From contig NZ_FOQK01000008.1 in NCBI RefSeq assembly GCF_900113715.1, positions 53,619 through 117,618 on the forward strand: a DNA stretch of 64,000 nucleotides, in the 5' to 3' direction. Shown here piece after piece: positions 26,562 to 35,202 of this stretch; the first letter of the stretch is position 1; each line of letters begins with the position of its first letter. Below the pieces are notes generated by a model that saw nothing but the letters and a program-made list of their open reading frames with translations, had not been told where the DNA came from and searched no databases. This DNA comes from Pseudoselenomonas ruminantium (GTDB lineage: Bacteria; Bacillota; Negativicutes; Selenomonadales; Selenomonadaceae). Made by a program: the position numbers and the translations under genes.

Positions 26562-27891
26562 TTATTGAATCATCAAATCCCGGAACTTGGTGTATTCCTT
26601 CTGGAAGTATAGATTCACACTGTCTACCGGGCCATTACGATGTTTGGCCACAATGATTTCCGTGATGTTCTTATTCTCCGTATCCTTGTCATAATAATCC
26701 TCACGGTAGAGGAACATGACAATATCGGCATCCTGTTCCAGTGAGCCGGATTCACGCAGGTCAGAGAGCATTGGCTTTTTTATCTGCCGCAGTTCTACGG
26801 AACGTGAAAGCTGGGAGAGGGCAATTATCGGCACATCCAGCTCACGAGCCAAGGCTTTTAGAGAGCGGGATATATCGGAAATTTCCTGCTGGCGGGTGTC
26901 ATTTCCTTTGCCGCTACGGCCTTGCATCAACTGCAAGTAGTCAATGATAATCAAATCAAGGCCATGTTCTGCTTTTAGCCGTCGGGTTTTGGAACGCAAC
27001 TCCATCACCGTCAGTCCACCCTGATCATCTATATGAAGAGGAATGCGGCTAAGGCTATCCGATACGCCCACTAATTTGTTCCATTCCATAGCATCTAATT
27101 GACCGGTGCGCAACTGCGTGGCGTCAATACCGCCTTCGGAACAGATAATGCGCTGCATAAGTTGTTCTTTGCTCATTTCCAGTGAAAAGAATGCCACATT
27201 GTAGCCATGTATTGCCACATAGCTGGCAATGTTCAACGTGAAGGCTGTCTTTCCCATAGATGGGCCGGGCTGCTACCAAAATCAAGTCAGATTTTTGCAG
27301 GCCTGCGGTGAGCTTGTCTAAATCCTTAAAACCGGAGCTTAGTCCCGTTAGGCCACCTTTTGATTCATAGAGCACATTGATGCGCTCGAAGGTGCGCATA
27401 ACGATGCTCTTCATGGACTCAAAGGCACCGCCACCCTGACGGCTGGCTACTGCGAGGATTTTCTTTTCCGCCTCATCCATGATGTTTTCCACATCGTCAC
27501 TGTCCTCATAGGCTTTGCTGGCTATTTCCGTGGCAACATCGATGAGATTTCTAAGCTCGGCCTTTTCCTTAACAATCTTGGCATGATAACCAATATTGGC
27601 GGAAGTACCCACGACATTGGCAAGCTGTGTGATAAAACTAAGACCGCCAACCTGATCTAACATATTTTCTTTGCGGAGTTCTTCTGTCAGTGTGACTAAA
27701 TCTACCGCTTCATCGTCATTTTGCAGTTTTATCATAGCCTCATAGATTATGCGATGAATTTCCCGGTAGAAATCATCTGGTTGCAAAATCTCCTGTACCT
27801 CAATGATTGCTTCCTTCCTTATCATCATTGCGCCCAGAACAGCTCGTTCTGCTTCAATATTTTGTGGTGGCAGGCGTTCTAGTAGAGCCAT
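26562..27891 (-). pseudogene. dnaB: Replicative helicase DnaB, frameshifted in Walker A
   Basis: Two adjoining frames make up one full DnaB hexameric helicase. The N-terminal part (MALLERLPPQNIEAERAVLG ... LILVAARP) ends where the other frame continues with [10 protein letters not shown]. Minus-strand CGG-CCC-ATC-TAT should read CGG-CCA-TCT-ATG, so one extra C in the CCC run (forward 27262-27264) breaks the Walker A motif RPSMGKT. Downstream motifs [17 protein letters not shown] and AKHRNGP are intact. The sequence is close to typical Negativicutes DnaB. Either the copy is dead, the sequence carries an error, or slippage restores it. It lies 40 bp after the AAA+ gene. Confidence 0.85.
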
Positions 27892-27931
27892 CTTTCATCC
27901 TCCGTGCGAATCCTTCCTAAAAGGATTGATG

Positions 27932-29980
27932 TTACGTAATAAACCCTACTGAGCGGGATTTATTCTTAGACTGCTTGCTTAGTGGCACATCAAAATCAGA
28001 CGTTTCTAATTGCAGTAATATATTCCGGTCAATCTCTTTACCGTCATATTCCTGCATGATTCTGCTAGACTGTCTTATTTGGGCCTGTTCGAGAAGGTTG
28101 CGCACGAAACGGCCGTTACCAAAGTTTTCCTGTTGGCTGGCTTTGTTAAATATTTCGCGGCAACTTTCATCAATATCAGGGGAAAGTTTCAGTTCCTGGC
28201 GGTCAGCCATATGATGCAGGATTTCGACTAGTTCTTGGGGATTGTAATTGGGAAAATCGATATGGAAGGAAATACGGCTGCGCAGGCCTTCGTTTTTTTC
28301 GAGGAATCTTTCCATTTTGTCAGGATAGCCGGCAAATACGACTATGGTATCGTCACGGTGGTTTTCCATTTCCTGTACGATGGTGTTGATGGCTTCGTCA
28401 CCGAAAGAACCATCTCTATCGTCAACGAGAGAGTAGGCTTCGTCAATGAAGAGGACGCCGCCTTGGGCAGCACGAAACATTTTCTTTATTTGGGGAGCAG
28501 TCCAGCCGACATATTTTCCTACTAAATCAGCACGACCGCATTCGACGAATTCACCGCTAGTCAGGATGCCTTCTTTGTTGAGAATATCCGCCAACAGTCT
28601 GGCCACAGTGGTTTTTGCACTGCCAGGATTGCCTGTAAAGACCATATGCATATTGGGGCGGTACTGGCTAAGGCCTAGCGTAGAACGAAGTTTATGGGCA
28701 CGGAAGGTATTCAGGATATCGTCGACAATGCTCTTCACCTCGTGGAGTCCAACCATAGATTGCAGGCGACTGTAGGCATCTTGAGGGGGGTTCGTCTTTT
28801 TGATAAGTTTTACCCGGCTGACAGTCTTATAGGCTGTATACATATTGTTTCGCAGATTATCCCGATAAAGACCGTCATATATCTTGTGAATATCGGATGG
28901 GCGGAACGTAGTCTTTTCGCCCAGAGCTCTTCTGATTTGCTCGGTGCTATAAGAGAGCTTGCCCGCATCCAAGAGTTGTTTGAGATAGTCGGTAGCTTCT
29001 TGATGATTGCCTGTACCTTCTTTTATTTCTACGAAGAACATATCATCTTGCAGGTCGGTAACGAGATTGTGTGTGAACCCCGGATTTTTTGTGTTTTCTA
29101 CCAAAATAAAGAGGGTATTGCACTGATACTTACGAATATTTTCGGCAAAGAAGTTGACAACTTCTTCATAACAAGTGGTGTAATTTTGATGTTCTTCCCT
29201 GGAGCCAGAGAGTTCAATGATGACCGTACCACCGACACTTTGGCGAAAGATGCATTCGATGTCGCTGTCATTGTAGCAATGTTCGTCAATCTCATAGATT
29301 CTGCTGATGCAGCGACTGACAAGCCGTTTGTTGACATATAAGGCATGGGCCAGGAATGTGCTTAACTGCATTGCTTCGGCAGAATTGCCCACAGATAGCT
29401 TGTAATGGATAGGATGTCCCTGAAATTTTTGTGGATGCTTGGGACTGTAAATGCGTTCTAACTCATCGAGCAGTGTTTCATCGGCCATAAGGGACTGAGC
29501 TTTTTGTATCGCCTGTTTTTGACTCATTGGCTTATGGTCGAGTAAGTTTTCGATAATCTTGAAAGAACCATTGTTGTAATAATCAAGGTCGTAACCGACA
29601 TCATTTCGGCGGAAATAGTGATTGAGAATTTGAGAACTACTGTCCAGGAGTTTCTTGGCTTCTGATGGTGTTATTTCTTTGAATTGAGGATTGCTTAGTG
29701 ACAAGCCATATTTTTCTTCACTGATGCAAGATGTGAAGTAAGCAAGAACTTTCTTTTTATTGCGCGGGTCAAGTGTGTCGAGGATAGCGACAAGGGATAA
29801 TTCATCTTTGGTTGCTTTGTATAAGGTGAGAAAGATTTTGTTCTCCTGGCCAGTGGAGGCCAGCGTGTCGTTTAGCTCCTCAAGCTCGCTAACCCAACTG
29901 TTCCGGGACTCGTTATAAGCGGTGTGAAGTTTCCCGGATTCAATTAGGTTGCAAGCTACTTTTAGCTTATAGAATAACAT
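27932..29980 (-). CDS. AAA+ ATPase of CbxX/CfqX (SpoVK-like) type
   Basis: A 682-residue protein. The C-terminal AAA+ module starts near residue 415 (SMVGLHEVKSIVDDI) with Walker A TGNPGSAKTT near 450, the pore-loop-like GRADLVGKYVGWTAP, Walker B GVLFIDEAYSL, sensor 1 VVFAGYPDKM and arginine finger LRSRISF. This is the CbxX/CfqX-SpoVK group seen in RuBisCO activases, type VII secretion EccA and sporulation SpoVK. The N-terminal 400 residues include a segment (residues 240-380) that may be a degenerate AAA+ domain without Walker A. First gene of the leftward operon; AAGGAGG lies 8 bases before the ATG, and operator copy 3 lies just upstream. Confidence 0.85.
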   Translation of the reverse strand: MLFYKLKVACNLIESGKLHTAYNESRNSWVSELEELNDTLASTGQENKIFLTLYKATKDELSLVAILDTLDPRNKKKVLAYFTSCISEEKYGLSLSNPQFKEITPSEAKKLLDSSSQILNHYFRRNDVGYDLDYYNNGSFKIIENLLDHKPMSQKQAIQKAQSLMADETLLDELERIYSPKHPQKFQGHPIHYKLSVGNSAEAMQLSTFLAHALYVNKRLVSRCISRIYEIDEHCYNDSDIECIFRQSVGGTVIIELSGSREEHQNYTTCYEEVVNFFAENIRKYQCNTLFILVENTKNPGFTHNLVTDLQDDMFFVEIKEGTGNHQEATDYLKQLLDAGKLSYSTEQIRRALGEKTTFRPSDIHKIYDGLYRDNLRNNMYTAYKTVSRVKLIKKTNPPQDAYSRLQSMVGLHEVKSIVDDILNTFRAHKLRSTLGLSQYRPNMHMVFTGNPGSAKTTVARLLADILNKEGILTSGEFVECGRADLVGKYVGWTAPQIKKMFRAAQGGVLFIDEAYSLVDDRDGSFGDEAINTIVQEMENHRDDTIVVFAGYPDKMERFLEKNEGLRSRISFHIDFPNYNPQELVEILHHMADRQELKLSPDIDESCREIFNKASQQENFGNGRFVRNLLEQAQIRQSSRIMQEYDGKEIDRNILLQLETSDFDVPLSKQSKNKSRSVGFIT

Positions 29981-30016
29981 GATATTCGCCTCCTTTTGCC
30001 TATAGTATAAATCATG

Positions 30017-30040
30017 AGATGTACATTTCTTTGTACATTG
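30017..30040. promoter_or_regulatory. Island operator copy 3, divergent promoter region
   Basis: AGATGTACA-TTTCTT-TGTACATTG, the same 9-6-9 inverted repeat as at 22637 and 24681. It lies in the 83-bp gap between the divergent AAA+ operon and the WYL gene. A TATAAT at 30048-30053 faces the WYL gene but lacks a good -35 at the right distance. This is the natural place for autoregulation and control of the operon. Confidence 0.7.
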
Positions 30041-30063
30041 GAAGGGGTATAATGGAGGTAAAT

Positions 30064-31068
30064 ATGAAGAAAGGAAGTGGCGAGATGTACGCGACAGGCA
30101 ATAAGAAGATGCTCAACATGCTGATATTGGATATCCTGAAGGATTATTCCGATGAGAATCATCGGCTGACCCAGCAGGAGATTATCCAGCTGCTGGATAA
30201 GATTTATGGTATGACCTGTGACAGACGGTCTGTGAAAGCCAATATAGAATCCTTAAAAGAGTTAGGTTATGACATAGCCACAAATAGAGGCTGTTATCTG
30301 ATGGAGCGGGATTTTGAAGATGCGGAACTGCGGCTGCTCATTGATAGCGTGTTATGCTCCAGGGGACTTTCGAAGAATCAGGCTAAGCGGCTTATAGAAA
30401 AACTGGTTAAATTTGGGAATCGCTATTTTCAGCCAAAGGTGAAACATATTGCCAAGCTGTCAGAAATGCGGCATTCGGATAATACGCGGGTAATGCAGAA
30501 TATTGACATGTTAAATGATGCGATAGAGCATGAGACAAAGGTGCAATTTACCTATAACCGCTACAATACGTCCTTTAGACTGGTGCCCAAGCGCAAAAAG
30601 CCATATATCGTAAGTCCTTATCAGATGGTGGTGTGCAATGGCTGGTATTATCTAATCTGCAATACGGAAAATCACGATAATATATCGCATTACCGTATTG
30701 ATAAGATGGCAGCAATGCAGATATTGGACAAGCCTATCAAGGCTAAAAGGGAAATTGCTGACTTTGCCATTGGTGGGTATAATCTGCCTAAGCACATGGC
30801 AGAGCATATCTATATGTTTGGTGGGGATAGTATAGAAGTAAAATTCCTGACGGAAAAATCTATGATGGATCAGCTGGTTGATTGGTTCGGCAAGGCTTTT
30901 TCGGTGAAATCGGTTGGTCCGGATGAGATATTGGTGACGGTCAAATGCAACGAGAATGCCATAAGATATTGGGCTTTGCAATATGTAGAGTATGTGGATA
31001 TTGTAGAGCCTGTGTGGCTGAAAACAGATATAGAGAACATATTAAAGAAAAAGCTGGGAATTCCATAA
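30064..31068 (+). CDS. WYL-domain transcriptional regulator
   Basis: A 334-residue regulator with an N-terminal winged helix (HRLTQQEIIQLLDKIYGM ... DRRSVKANIESLKELGYDI) and a WYL ligand/nucleic-acid sensing domain (SPYQMVVCNGWYYLICNTE ... HYRIDKM), followed by the WYL C-terminal extension. WYL proteins control many defence and phage/plasmid loci. The ATG at 30064 has GGAGG 5 bases upstream; ATG 30085 (after AAAGGAAG) begins nearer the conserved fold and would suit the TATAAT at 30048. It probably binds the three 24-bp operators; this is inference from position. Confidence 0.88.
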   Translation: MKKGSGEMYATGNKKMLNMLILDILKDYSDENHRLTQQEIIQLLDKIYGMTCDRRSVKANIESLKELGYDIATNRGCYLMERDFEDAELRLLIDSVLCSRGLSKNQAKRLIEKLVKFGNRYFQPKVKHIAKLSEMRHSDNTRVMQNIDMLNDAIEHETKVQFTYNRYNTSFRLVPKRKKPYIVSPYQMVVCNGWYYLICNTENHDNISHYRIDKMAAMQILDKPIKAKREIADFAIGGYNLPKHMAEHIYMFGGDSIEVKFLTEKSMMDQLVDWFGKAFSVKSVGPDEILVTVKCNENAIRYWALQYVEYVDIVEPVWLKTDIENILKKKLGIP

Positions 31069-31070
31069 AA

Positions 31071-31102
31071 TAATGGGCTGTTGCACGTGCAACAGCCCAT
31101 TA
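31071..31102. terminator. 32-bp perfect palindrome: terminator plus parS-like core
   Basis: TAATGGGCTGTTGCAC and its exact reverse complement, between the convergent WYL and metH genes and marking the right edge of the island. The centre, 31079-31094, reads TGTTGCACGTGCAACA, a symmetrical variant of the parS consensus. It may serve as terminator and as ParB site. Confidence 0.7.
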
Positions 31103-31116
31103 TTAGTGAGTATATT

Positions 31117-33492
31117 TTATTTTTTTACCATTTCCTTGGCCAGTTCTACGGCCTTAACCCCGTCTGGGGCGTAGGCGTCAGCACCGGCGTTGTCGGCATA
31201 TTCCTGAGTGACGGCGGCACCGCCAACCATCACTTTTGCTGGACAGCCAGCGGCTTTGAGGTCGGCGATGACTTTGTCGATCTGCACCATCGTCGTCGTC
31301 ATCAGGGCGCAGAGGCCAACGATGTCGGCTTTGCTTTCGATAGCGGCTCTGACGATTTCAGTGGAGTCGACGTCCTTGCCAAGGTCGATGAGACGGAAGC
31401 CGCTATTGGCGAGCAGGGCTCCGGTGATGTTCTTGCCGAGGTCATGGACGTCACCTTTGACCGTAGCGATGACGACAGTTCCTTTGTCGGCCTCGCTGCT
31501 GGCTGGCAGCAGTTCCTTGAGCTTGTTGAAGGCGGCGCGCATGGTCTCGGCTGAGAGCAGTACCTGCGGCAGGAACATGCGGCCAGCACCGAAGTCCTCA
31601 CCGATATCAGTCATGGCGGCCGTCAAGGCCTTTTCGGTGATCTCGTTCGTACTATGACCTTCGGCTACGGCACGAGCGACGAGCTCGACGATTTCGTCCT
31701 TTTCGCCATCGATGACAGCCTGCTTGATGGCAGGCAGAGCTGCCAGATTGCTTTCTTTGGCGACCGCAGCTTTCTTGGGGACACTGAGATTGGCTTCATC
31801 CTGGCTGAAGGCCAGGCCGTTCGGATCATCTCCAAGCAGTGCGGCACTGGCTTTCAGCGCCCGCTGCATGGACTCGTCATAGGGGTTCATGATGGGGGCA
31901 TCAAGGCCTGCGGCCAGGCACATAGCAAAGAAGGTGCTGTTGATGAGGGGACGGTTCGGCAGGCCGAAGGAGATATTGGACAGGCCCATGGTCGTCGGAT
32001 AGCCGAAGCGTTCGCGGTACATCTGCAGGGTGATCAGGACTTCATAGCAAGCATTCTTGTCGGCGGATACGGTCATGACCAGTGCATCCAAGAGGAAGTC
32101 GCCATCCTCCAACCCCTGGGCTTTGGCAGCCTGGATGATCTTCCGCATGACTTCGATGCGTTCCTCGGCTGTCTTGGGAACACCTTCGGCAGTGATGGGG
32201 AGGCAGAGGATCGCTGCACCGTATTTCTTGGCAAGCGGCAGGAATTCGGCGATGCGATCGGGCTCGTAGCTCACGGAGTTGATCAGCGCACGGCCCGGAT
32301 AGGCTCGCAGCCCAGCTTCGAGTGCTTGGGCGTCGCTGGTATCGATAGCCAGCGGAGCATCGGTGAGCTGGGCAATCTCAGTGACGGCTTTTTTCATGGC
32401 GGCTGCTTGGTCGATACCGCCGACACCCATGTTGACATCGAGCAGATGGGCACCGGCCTTGACCTGGTTGACAGCTTCTTTTTTCACCGACAGGAACGAT
32501 CCCTCGCGGATTTCGGCGGCCAGTTTCTTGCGGCCCGTGGGGTTGATGCGCTCGCCGATGAGTCTGGTCGGCAGTTTTTTGTCGATGCAGACCGATTTGC
32601 TGCGGCTGGCAAGCCAGAGGCGGCGCGATTTCGGGGCGCGCAGGGGTTCTTCAGCCGTGCGCAGTGCTGCCGAGAGCGCGGCGATATGTGCTGGTGTCGT
32701 ACCACAGCAGCCGCCGAGGTAGGTGGCACCCGCAGCGAGCAGCTCGGTGCCCCAACGGCCGAAATCTTCAGGCCCCATAGGAAATACCGTTTCGCCGTTT
32801 TCAAGGTAGGGCATGCCGGCATTTGGCTGAACGCTGATCGGGACGTCGCAGTTCTCTGCCAGCGTGCGGACAATCGGAACGAGCTGCTCAGGGCCCAGGG
32901 AGCAGTTGACGCCGATGACGTCGGCTCCCATGGCACCGAGGATGATGGCCGCGGACTGTGGATCGGTGCCTGTGACCGTGCGGCCGTCTTCGCTGTAGGA
33001 GAGCTGGCAGATGACGGGAACGCCAGGGGCATTTTCCTTGGCTGCCAGCAGTGCTGCACGCATTTCCTGGATGTCGATGCAGGTCTCGATGATCAGATAG
33101 TCAGCGCCAGCTTCTGCCAGGGCTTTAGCCTGTTCGGCAAAGCAAGCATAGGCATCCTCGAAGTCAAGATCGCCGAGTGGCACGACAAAGCAGCCCGTGG
33201 GCCCCATAGATCCAGCAACCTTGGCTCTGCCTGCAGCGGCTTCTTTGGCAATCTTCACGGCGGCAGCATTGATCTCTGCGACACGGCTGGCAAGGCCATA
33301 ATGCTCGAGTTTCAAGCTGCTGGCACCGAAGGTATTGGTTTCGATAATGGTAGAGCCTGCATCGATATAGGCCTTATGGATGTTCTTCACGACTTCGGGC
33401 TGCTCGATGTTCATGAGCTCCGGGCAGGCGCCTGGATTCAGTCCGCCGGCTTGCAACATGGTGCCCATGGCACCGTCAAAGATATGAATCAT
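31117..33492 (-). CDS. metH: Cobalamin-dependent methionine synthase, catalytic part
   Basis: Transfers methyl from methyl-THF via cobalamin to homocysteine. The 791-residue product has the homocysteine domain (zinc Cys in GVNCSLGP and GGCCGTTPAH), the pterin-binding domain (LIGERINPTGRKKL onward) and the cap plus B12-binding domain with the cobalt-ligating His in GDVHDLGKN. The C-terminal reactivation domain of enterobacterial MetH is absent; it is encoded by the next gene upstream (33506-34207). The ATG at 33492 follows AAGGAGA by 8 bases. No cobalamin riboswitch was seen upstream. Confidence 0.95.
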   Translation of the reverse strand: MIHIFDGAMGTMLQAGGLNPGACPELMNIEQPEVVKNIHKAYIDAGSTIIETNTFGASSLKLEHYGLASRVAEINAAAVKIAKEAAAGRAKVAGSMGPTGCFVVPLGDLDFEDAYACFAEQAKALAEAGADYLIIETCIDIQEMRAALLAAKENAPGVPVICQLSYSEDGRTVTGTDPQSAAIILGAMGADVIGVNCSLGPEQLVPIVRTLAENCDVPISVQPNAGMPYLENGETVFPMGPEDFGRWGTELLAAGATYLGGCCGTTPAHIAALSAALRTAEEPLRAPKSRRLWLASRSKSVCIDKKLPTRLIGERINPTGRKKLAAEIREGSFLSVKKEAVNQVKAGAHLLDVNMGVGGIDQAAAMKKAVTEIAQLTDAPLAIDTSDAQALEAGLRAYPGRALINSVSYEPDRIAEFLPLAKKYGAAILCLPITAEGVPKTAEERIEVMRKIIQAAKAQGLEDGDFLLDALVMTVSADKNACYEVLITLQMYRERFGYPTTMGLSNISFGLPNRPLINSTFFAMCLAAGLDAPIMNPYDESMQRALKASAALLGDDPNGLAFSQDEANLSVPKKAAVAKESNLAALPAIKQAVIDGEKDEIVELVARAVAEGHSTNEITEKALTAAMTDIGEDFGAGRMFLPQVLLSAETMRAAFNKLKELLPASSEADKGTVVIATVKGDVHDLGKNITGALLANSGFRLIDLGKDVDSTEIVRAAIESKADIVGLCALMTTTMVQIDKVIADLKAAGCPAKVMVGGAAVTQEYADNAGADAYAPDGVKAVELAKEMVKK

Positions 33493-33505
33493 AGGAAAGT
33501 CTCCT

Positions 33506-34207
33506 TTATATATGCTCTTCTGGCGGGATTTTCCTTGCGGGACAATCCACTTTGTGGCAGGCCGCACAGCCCTTGGCGTGTTTCACTGTGCTGGCGGCGG
33601 GGGTGCTTTTGTCTTCCTTATATAAGCCGATGATGGCTGTGATGCTTTTGCGGGGAACGAGCATCATGGAGCTTGACAGGCTGATGCCGATATCGGCAGC
33701 CTGTGACAGGCGGATGAGCTCGGGCTGCTGTTCGATGGGCCAATCGCCATAGCCAGGGCTGAAACGCCAGCGCATGCCGTACCCCTTGGCCGCGGCTTTA
33801 GGCTTTATGGCTTTTTCCATCGCGTCGGCAAGCTGTTCGACGGCCGTGGTCGCTGCTGCATCGAGCAGCACAGAGGCGGCATACTCGCCGGCGGCGAATT
33901 GTGCAGTCACAGTCTCTTCGATGGCTTCACCGACTGTGGCTGCCAGCAGGATGACCTTATCGCAGCCCGCAAGATGAGCCCCGATTTTTGTCCCTTCGAT
34001 GATGCAGGGAGGGTCAGCCTTGATTTCCTGCCGCTGGCAATCATAGTCATAGACTTGCCAGATACCGCGTGGTGTAGCCAGCAGACGGGCTTCCTGACAG
34101 GCGTCAGCGATTTTTGTTTCGTCAAAATCCTTCGCTTTCATCAGTCCTGCATAGCGCCGGGTTTCCTGGGAATCTATGCGCAGCAAGGGCGCATTATAGA
34201 CAGGCAT
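33506..34207 (-). CDS. Methionine synthase reactivation-domain protein
   Basis: A 233-residue protein matching the SAM-binding activation domain of MetH (RFSPGYGDWPIEQQPEL and the following SLSSSMMLVPRKSITAIIGL). It supplies the reductive methylation that rescues oxidised cobalamin. It ends in a Cys-rich tail (GCAACHKVDCPARK), which may bind metal. It lies 13 bp upstream of metH in the same operon, so the enzyme is split into two polypeptides. The ATG at 34207 was preferred to GTG 34216, which would leave no room for the AAGGA site. Confidence 0.92.
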   Translation of the reverse strand: MPVYNAPLLRIDSQETRRYAGLMKAKDFDETKIADACQEARLLATPRGIWQVYDYDCQRQEIKADPPCIIEGTKIGAHLAGCDKVILLAATVGEAIEETVTAQFAAGEYAASVLLDAAATTAVEQLADAMEKAIKPKAAAKGYGMRWRFSPGYGDWPIEQQPELIRLSQAADIGISLSSSMMLVPRKSITAIIGLYKEDKSTPAASTVKHAKGCAACHKVDCPARKIPPEEHI

Positions 34208-34236
34208 GCTGCTCACTTCCTTAAATTTTTTAAAAA

Positions 34237-34252
34237 TGTTTCACGTGAAACA
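34237..34252. promoter_or_regulatory. parS site (perfect)
   Basis: TGTTTCACGTGAAACA, the exact consensus ParB-binding palindrome, between the divergent metH-activation gene and parA. Confidence 0.95.
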
Positions 34253-34434
34253 TTGGCTTTTCGGTCATTTCATATTATTATATATAGTAGATAAAAGGAG
34301 TGTTATGGGATTCTGCCAGGACCGTTTAACAACTGTTTATCAAATATATAATGGCATAACAATTATATTTGTTTTGGCGGAATTTTACAAGAAAAACTGT
34401 AACATTTTATGATATTGGGAAAGTGGTGGAAGAG

Positions 34435-35202
34435 TTGGCAAAGATCATTGCAATAGCCAATCAGAAGGGCGGTGTCGGCAAGACGACAACGTCAGTGAAT
34501 CTGGCAGCCTGCCTGGCAGCCAAGAAGAAGAAAGTCCTGCTGGTAGACTGCGATCCGCAGGGAAATGCGAGCAGCGGCTATGGTATCGATAAGTCGGCGC
34601 TGGAGCAGACCATCTATGATGTGCTCATCGATAATGCCGGCGAGGTAGATATCCGGGAGGTCATCCAGCCGACGGAATTCAAGGTGGATGTCCTGCCAGC
34701 CAATATCGATCTGGCTGGTGCAGAGGTTGAGCTCGTTGCGGCTATCTCACGCGAGACGCGTCTCAAGAAGGCCCTCGACAAGGTTCGGGACGAATATGAT
34801 TATGTCATCATCGACTGCCCGCCATCGCTAGGGCTGTTGACGCTGAATTCGCTGGCAGCGGCCGATTCGGTGCTCATGCCGATACAGTGCGAGTTCTATG
34901 CGCTCGAAGGTGTGGCGCAGCTGATGAAGACCATCGAGCTCGTGCGCAATAATCTCAACGCTGACCTGAATGTCGAGGGTGTCGTCATGACCATGTACGA
35001 TTCGCGCACGAAGCTGGCTGAGCAGGTGGTAGCTGAGGTACGCGACAGCTTCGAATCAGCTGTCTACAAGACGATGATCCCGCGTACGGTACGTTTGAGC
35101 GAGGCACCATCTTTCGGTCAACCGATACTCTACTACGATAAGAAATCCAAGGGGGCCGACGTGTATATGAAGCTGGCGAAAGAGGTGATTTCCCGTGGCT
35201 AA
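34435..35202 (+). CDS. parA: Chromosome partitioning ATPase ParA (Soj)
   Basis: Deviant Walker ATPase that with ParB segregates and regulates origins. From TTG 34435 the product is 255 residues and begins with the classic MAKIIAIANQKGGVGKTTT; the deviant Walker A KGGVGKT and DCDPQGN follow. In-frame GTG codons at 34423/34426 are alternatives. A GGTGG stands 5 bases before the TTG. It overlaps parB by eight bases. Three parS sites lie within 3.5 kb. Confidence 0.95.
   Translation: MAKIIAIANQKGGVGKTTTSVNLAACLAAKKKKVLLVDCDPQGNASSGYGIDKSALEQTIYDVLIDNAGEVDIREVIQPTEFKVDVLPANIDLAGAEVELVAAISRETRLKKALDKVRDEYDYVIIDCPPSLGLLTLNSLAAADSVLMPIQCEFYALEGVAQLMKTIELVRNNLNADLNVEGVVMTMYDSRTKLAEQVVAEVRDSFESAVYKTMIPRTVRLSEAPSFGQPILYYDKKSKGADVYMKLAKEVISRG

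Noticed and set aside
27255..27270. Programmed frameshift in dnaB
   Set aside because: No slippery heptamer, stimulatory hairpin or internal ribosome site is evident, and DnaB is not known to need one; a plain one-base insertion is simpler.
30048..30053. TATAAT as a certain promoter for the WYL gene
   Set aside because: No -35 box at 16-18 bases, and it would place the transcript start beyond the GGAGG that serves ATG 30064; it remains only a possibility for ATG 30085.
34208..34434. Cobalamin riboswitch before the methionine synthase operon
   Set aside because: I looked for the B12-box and paired core on the minus strand; the gap holds only a parS site and AT-rich sequence.
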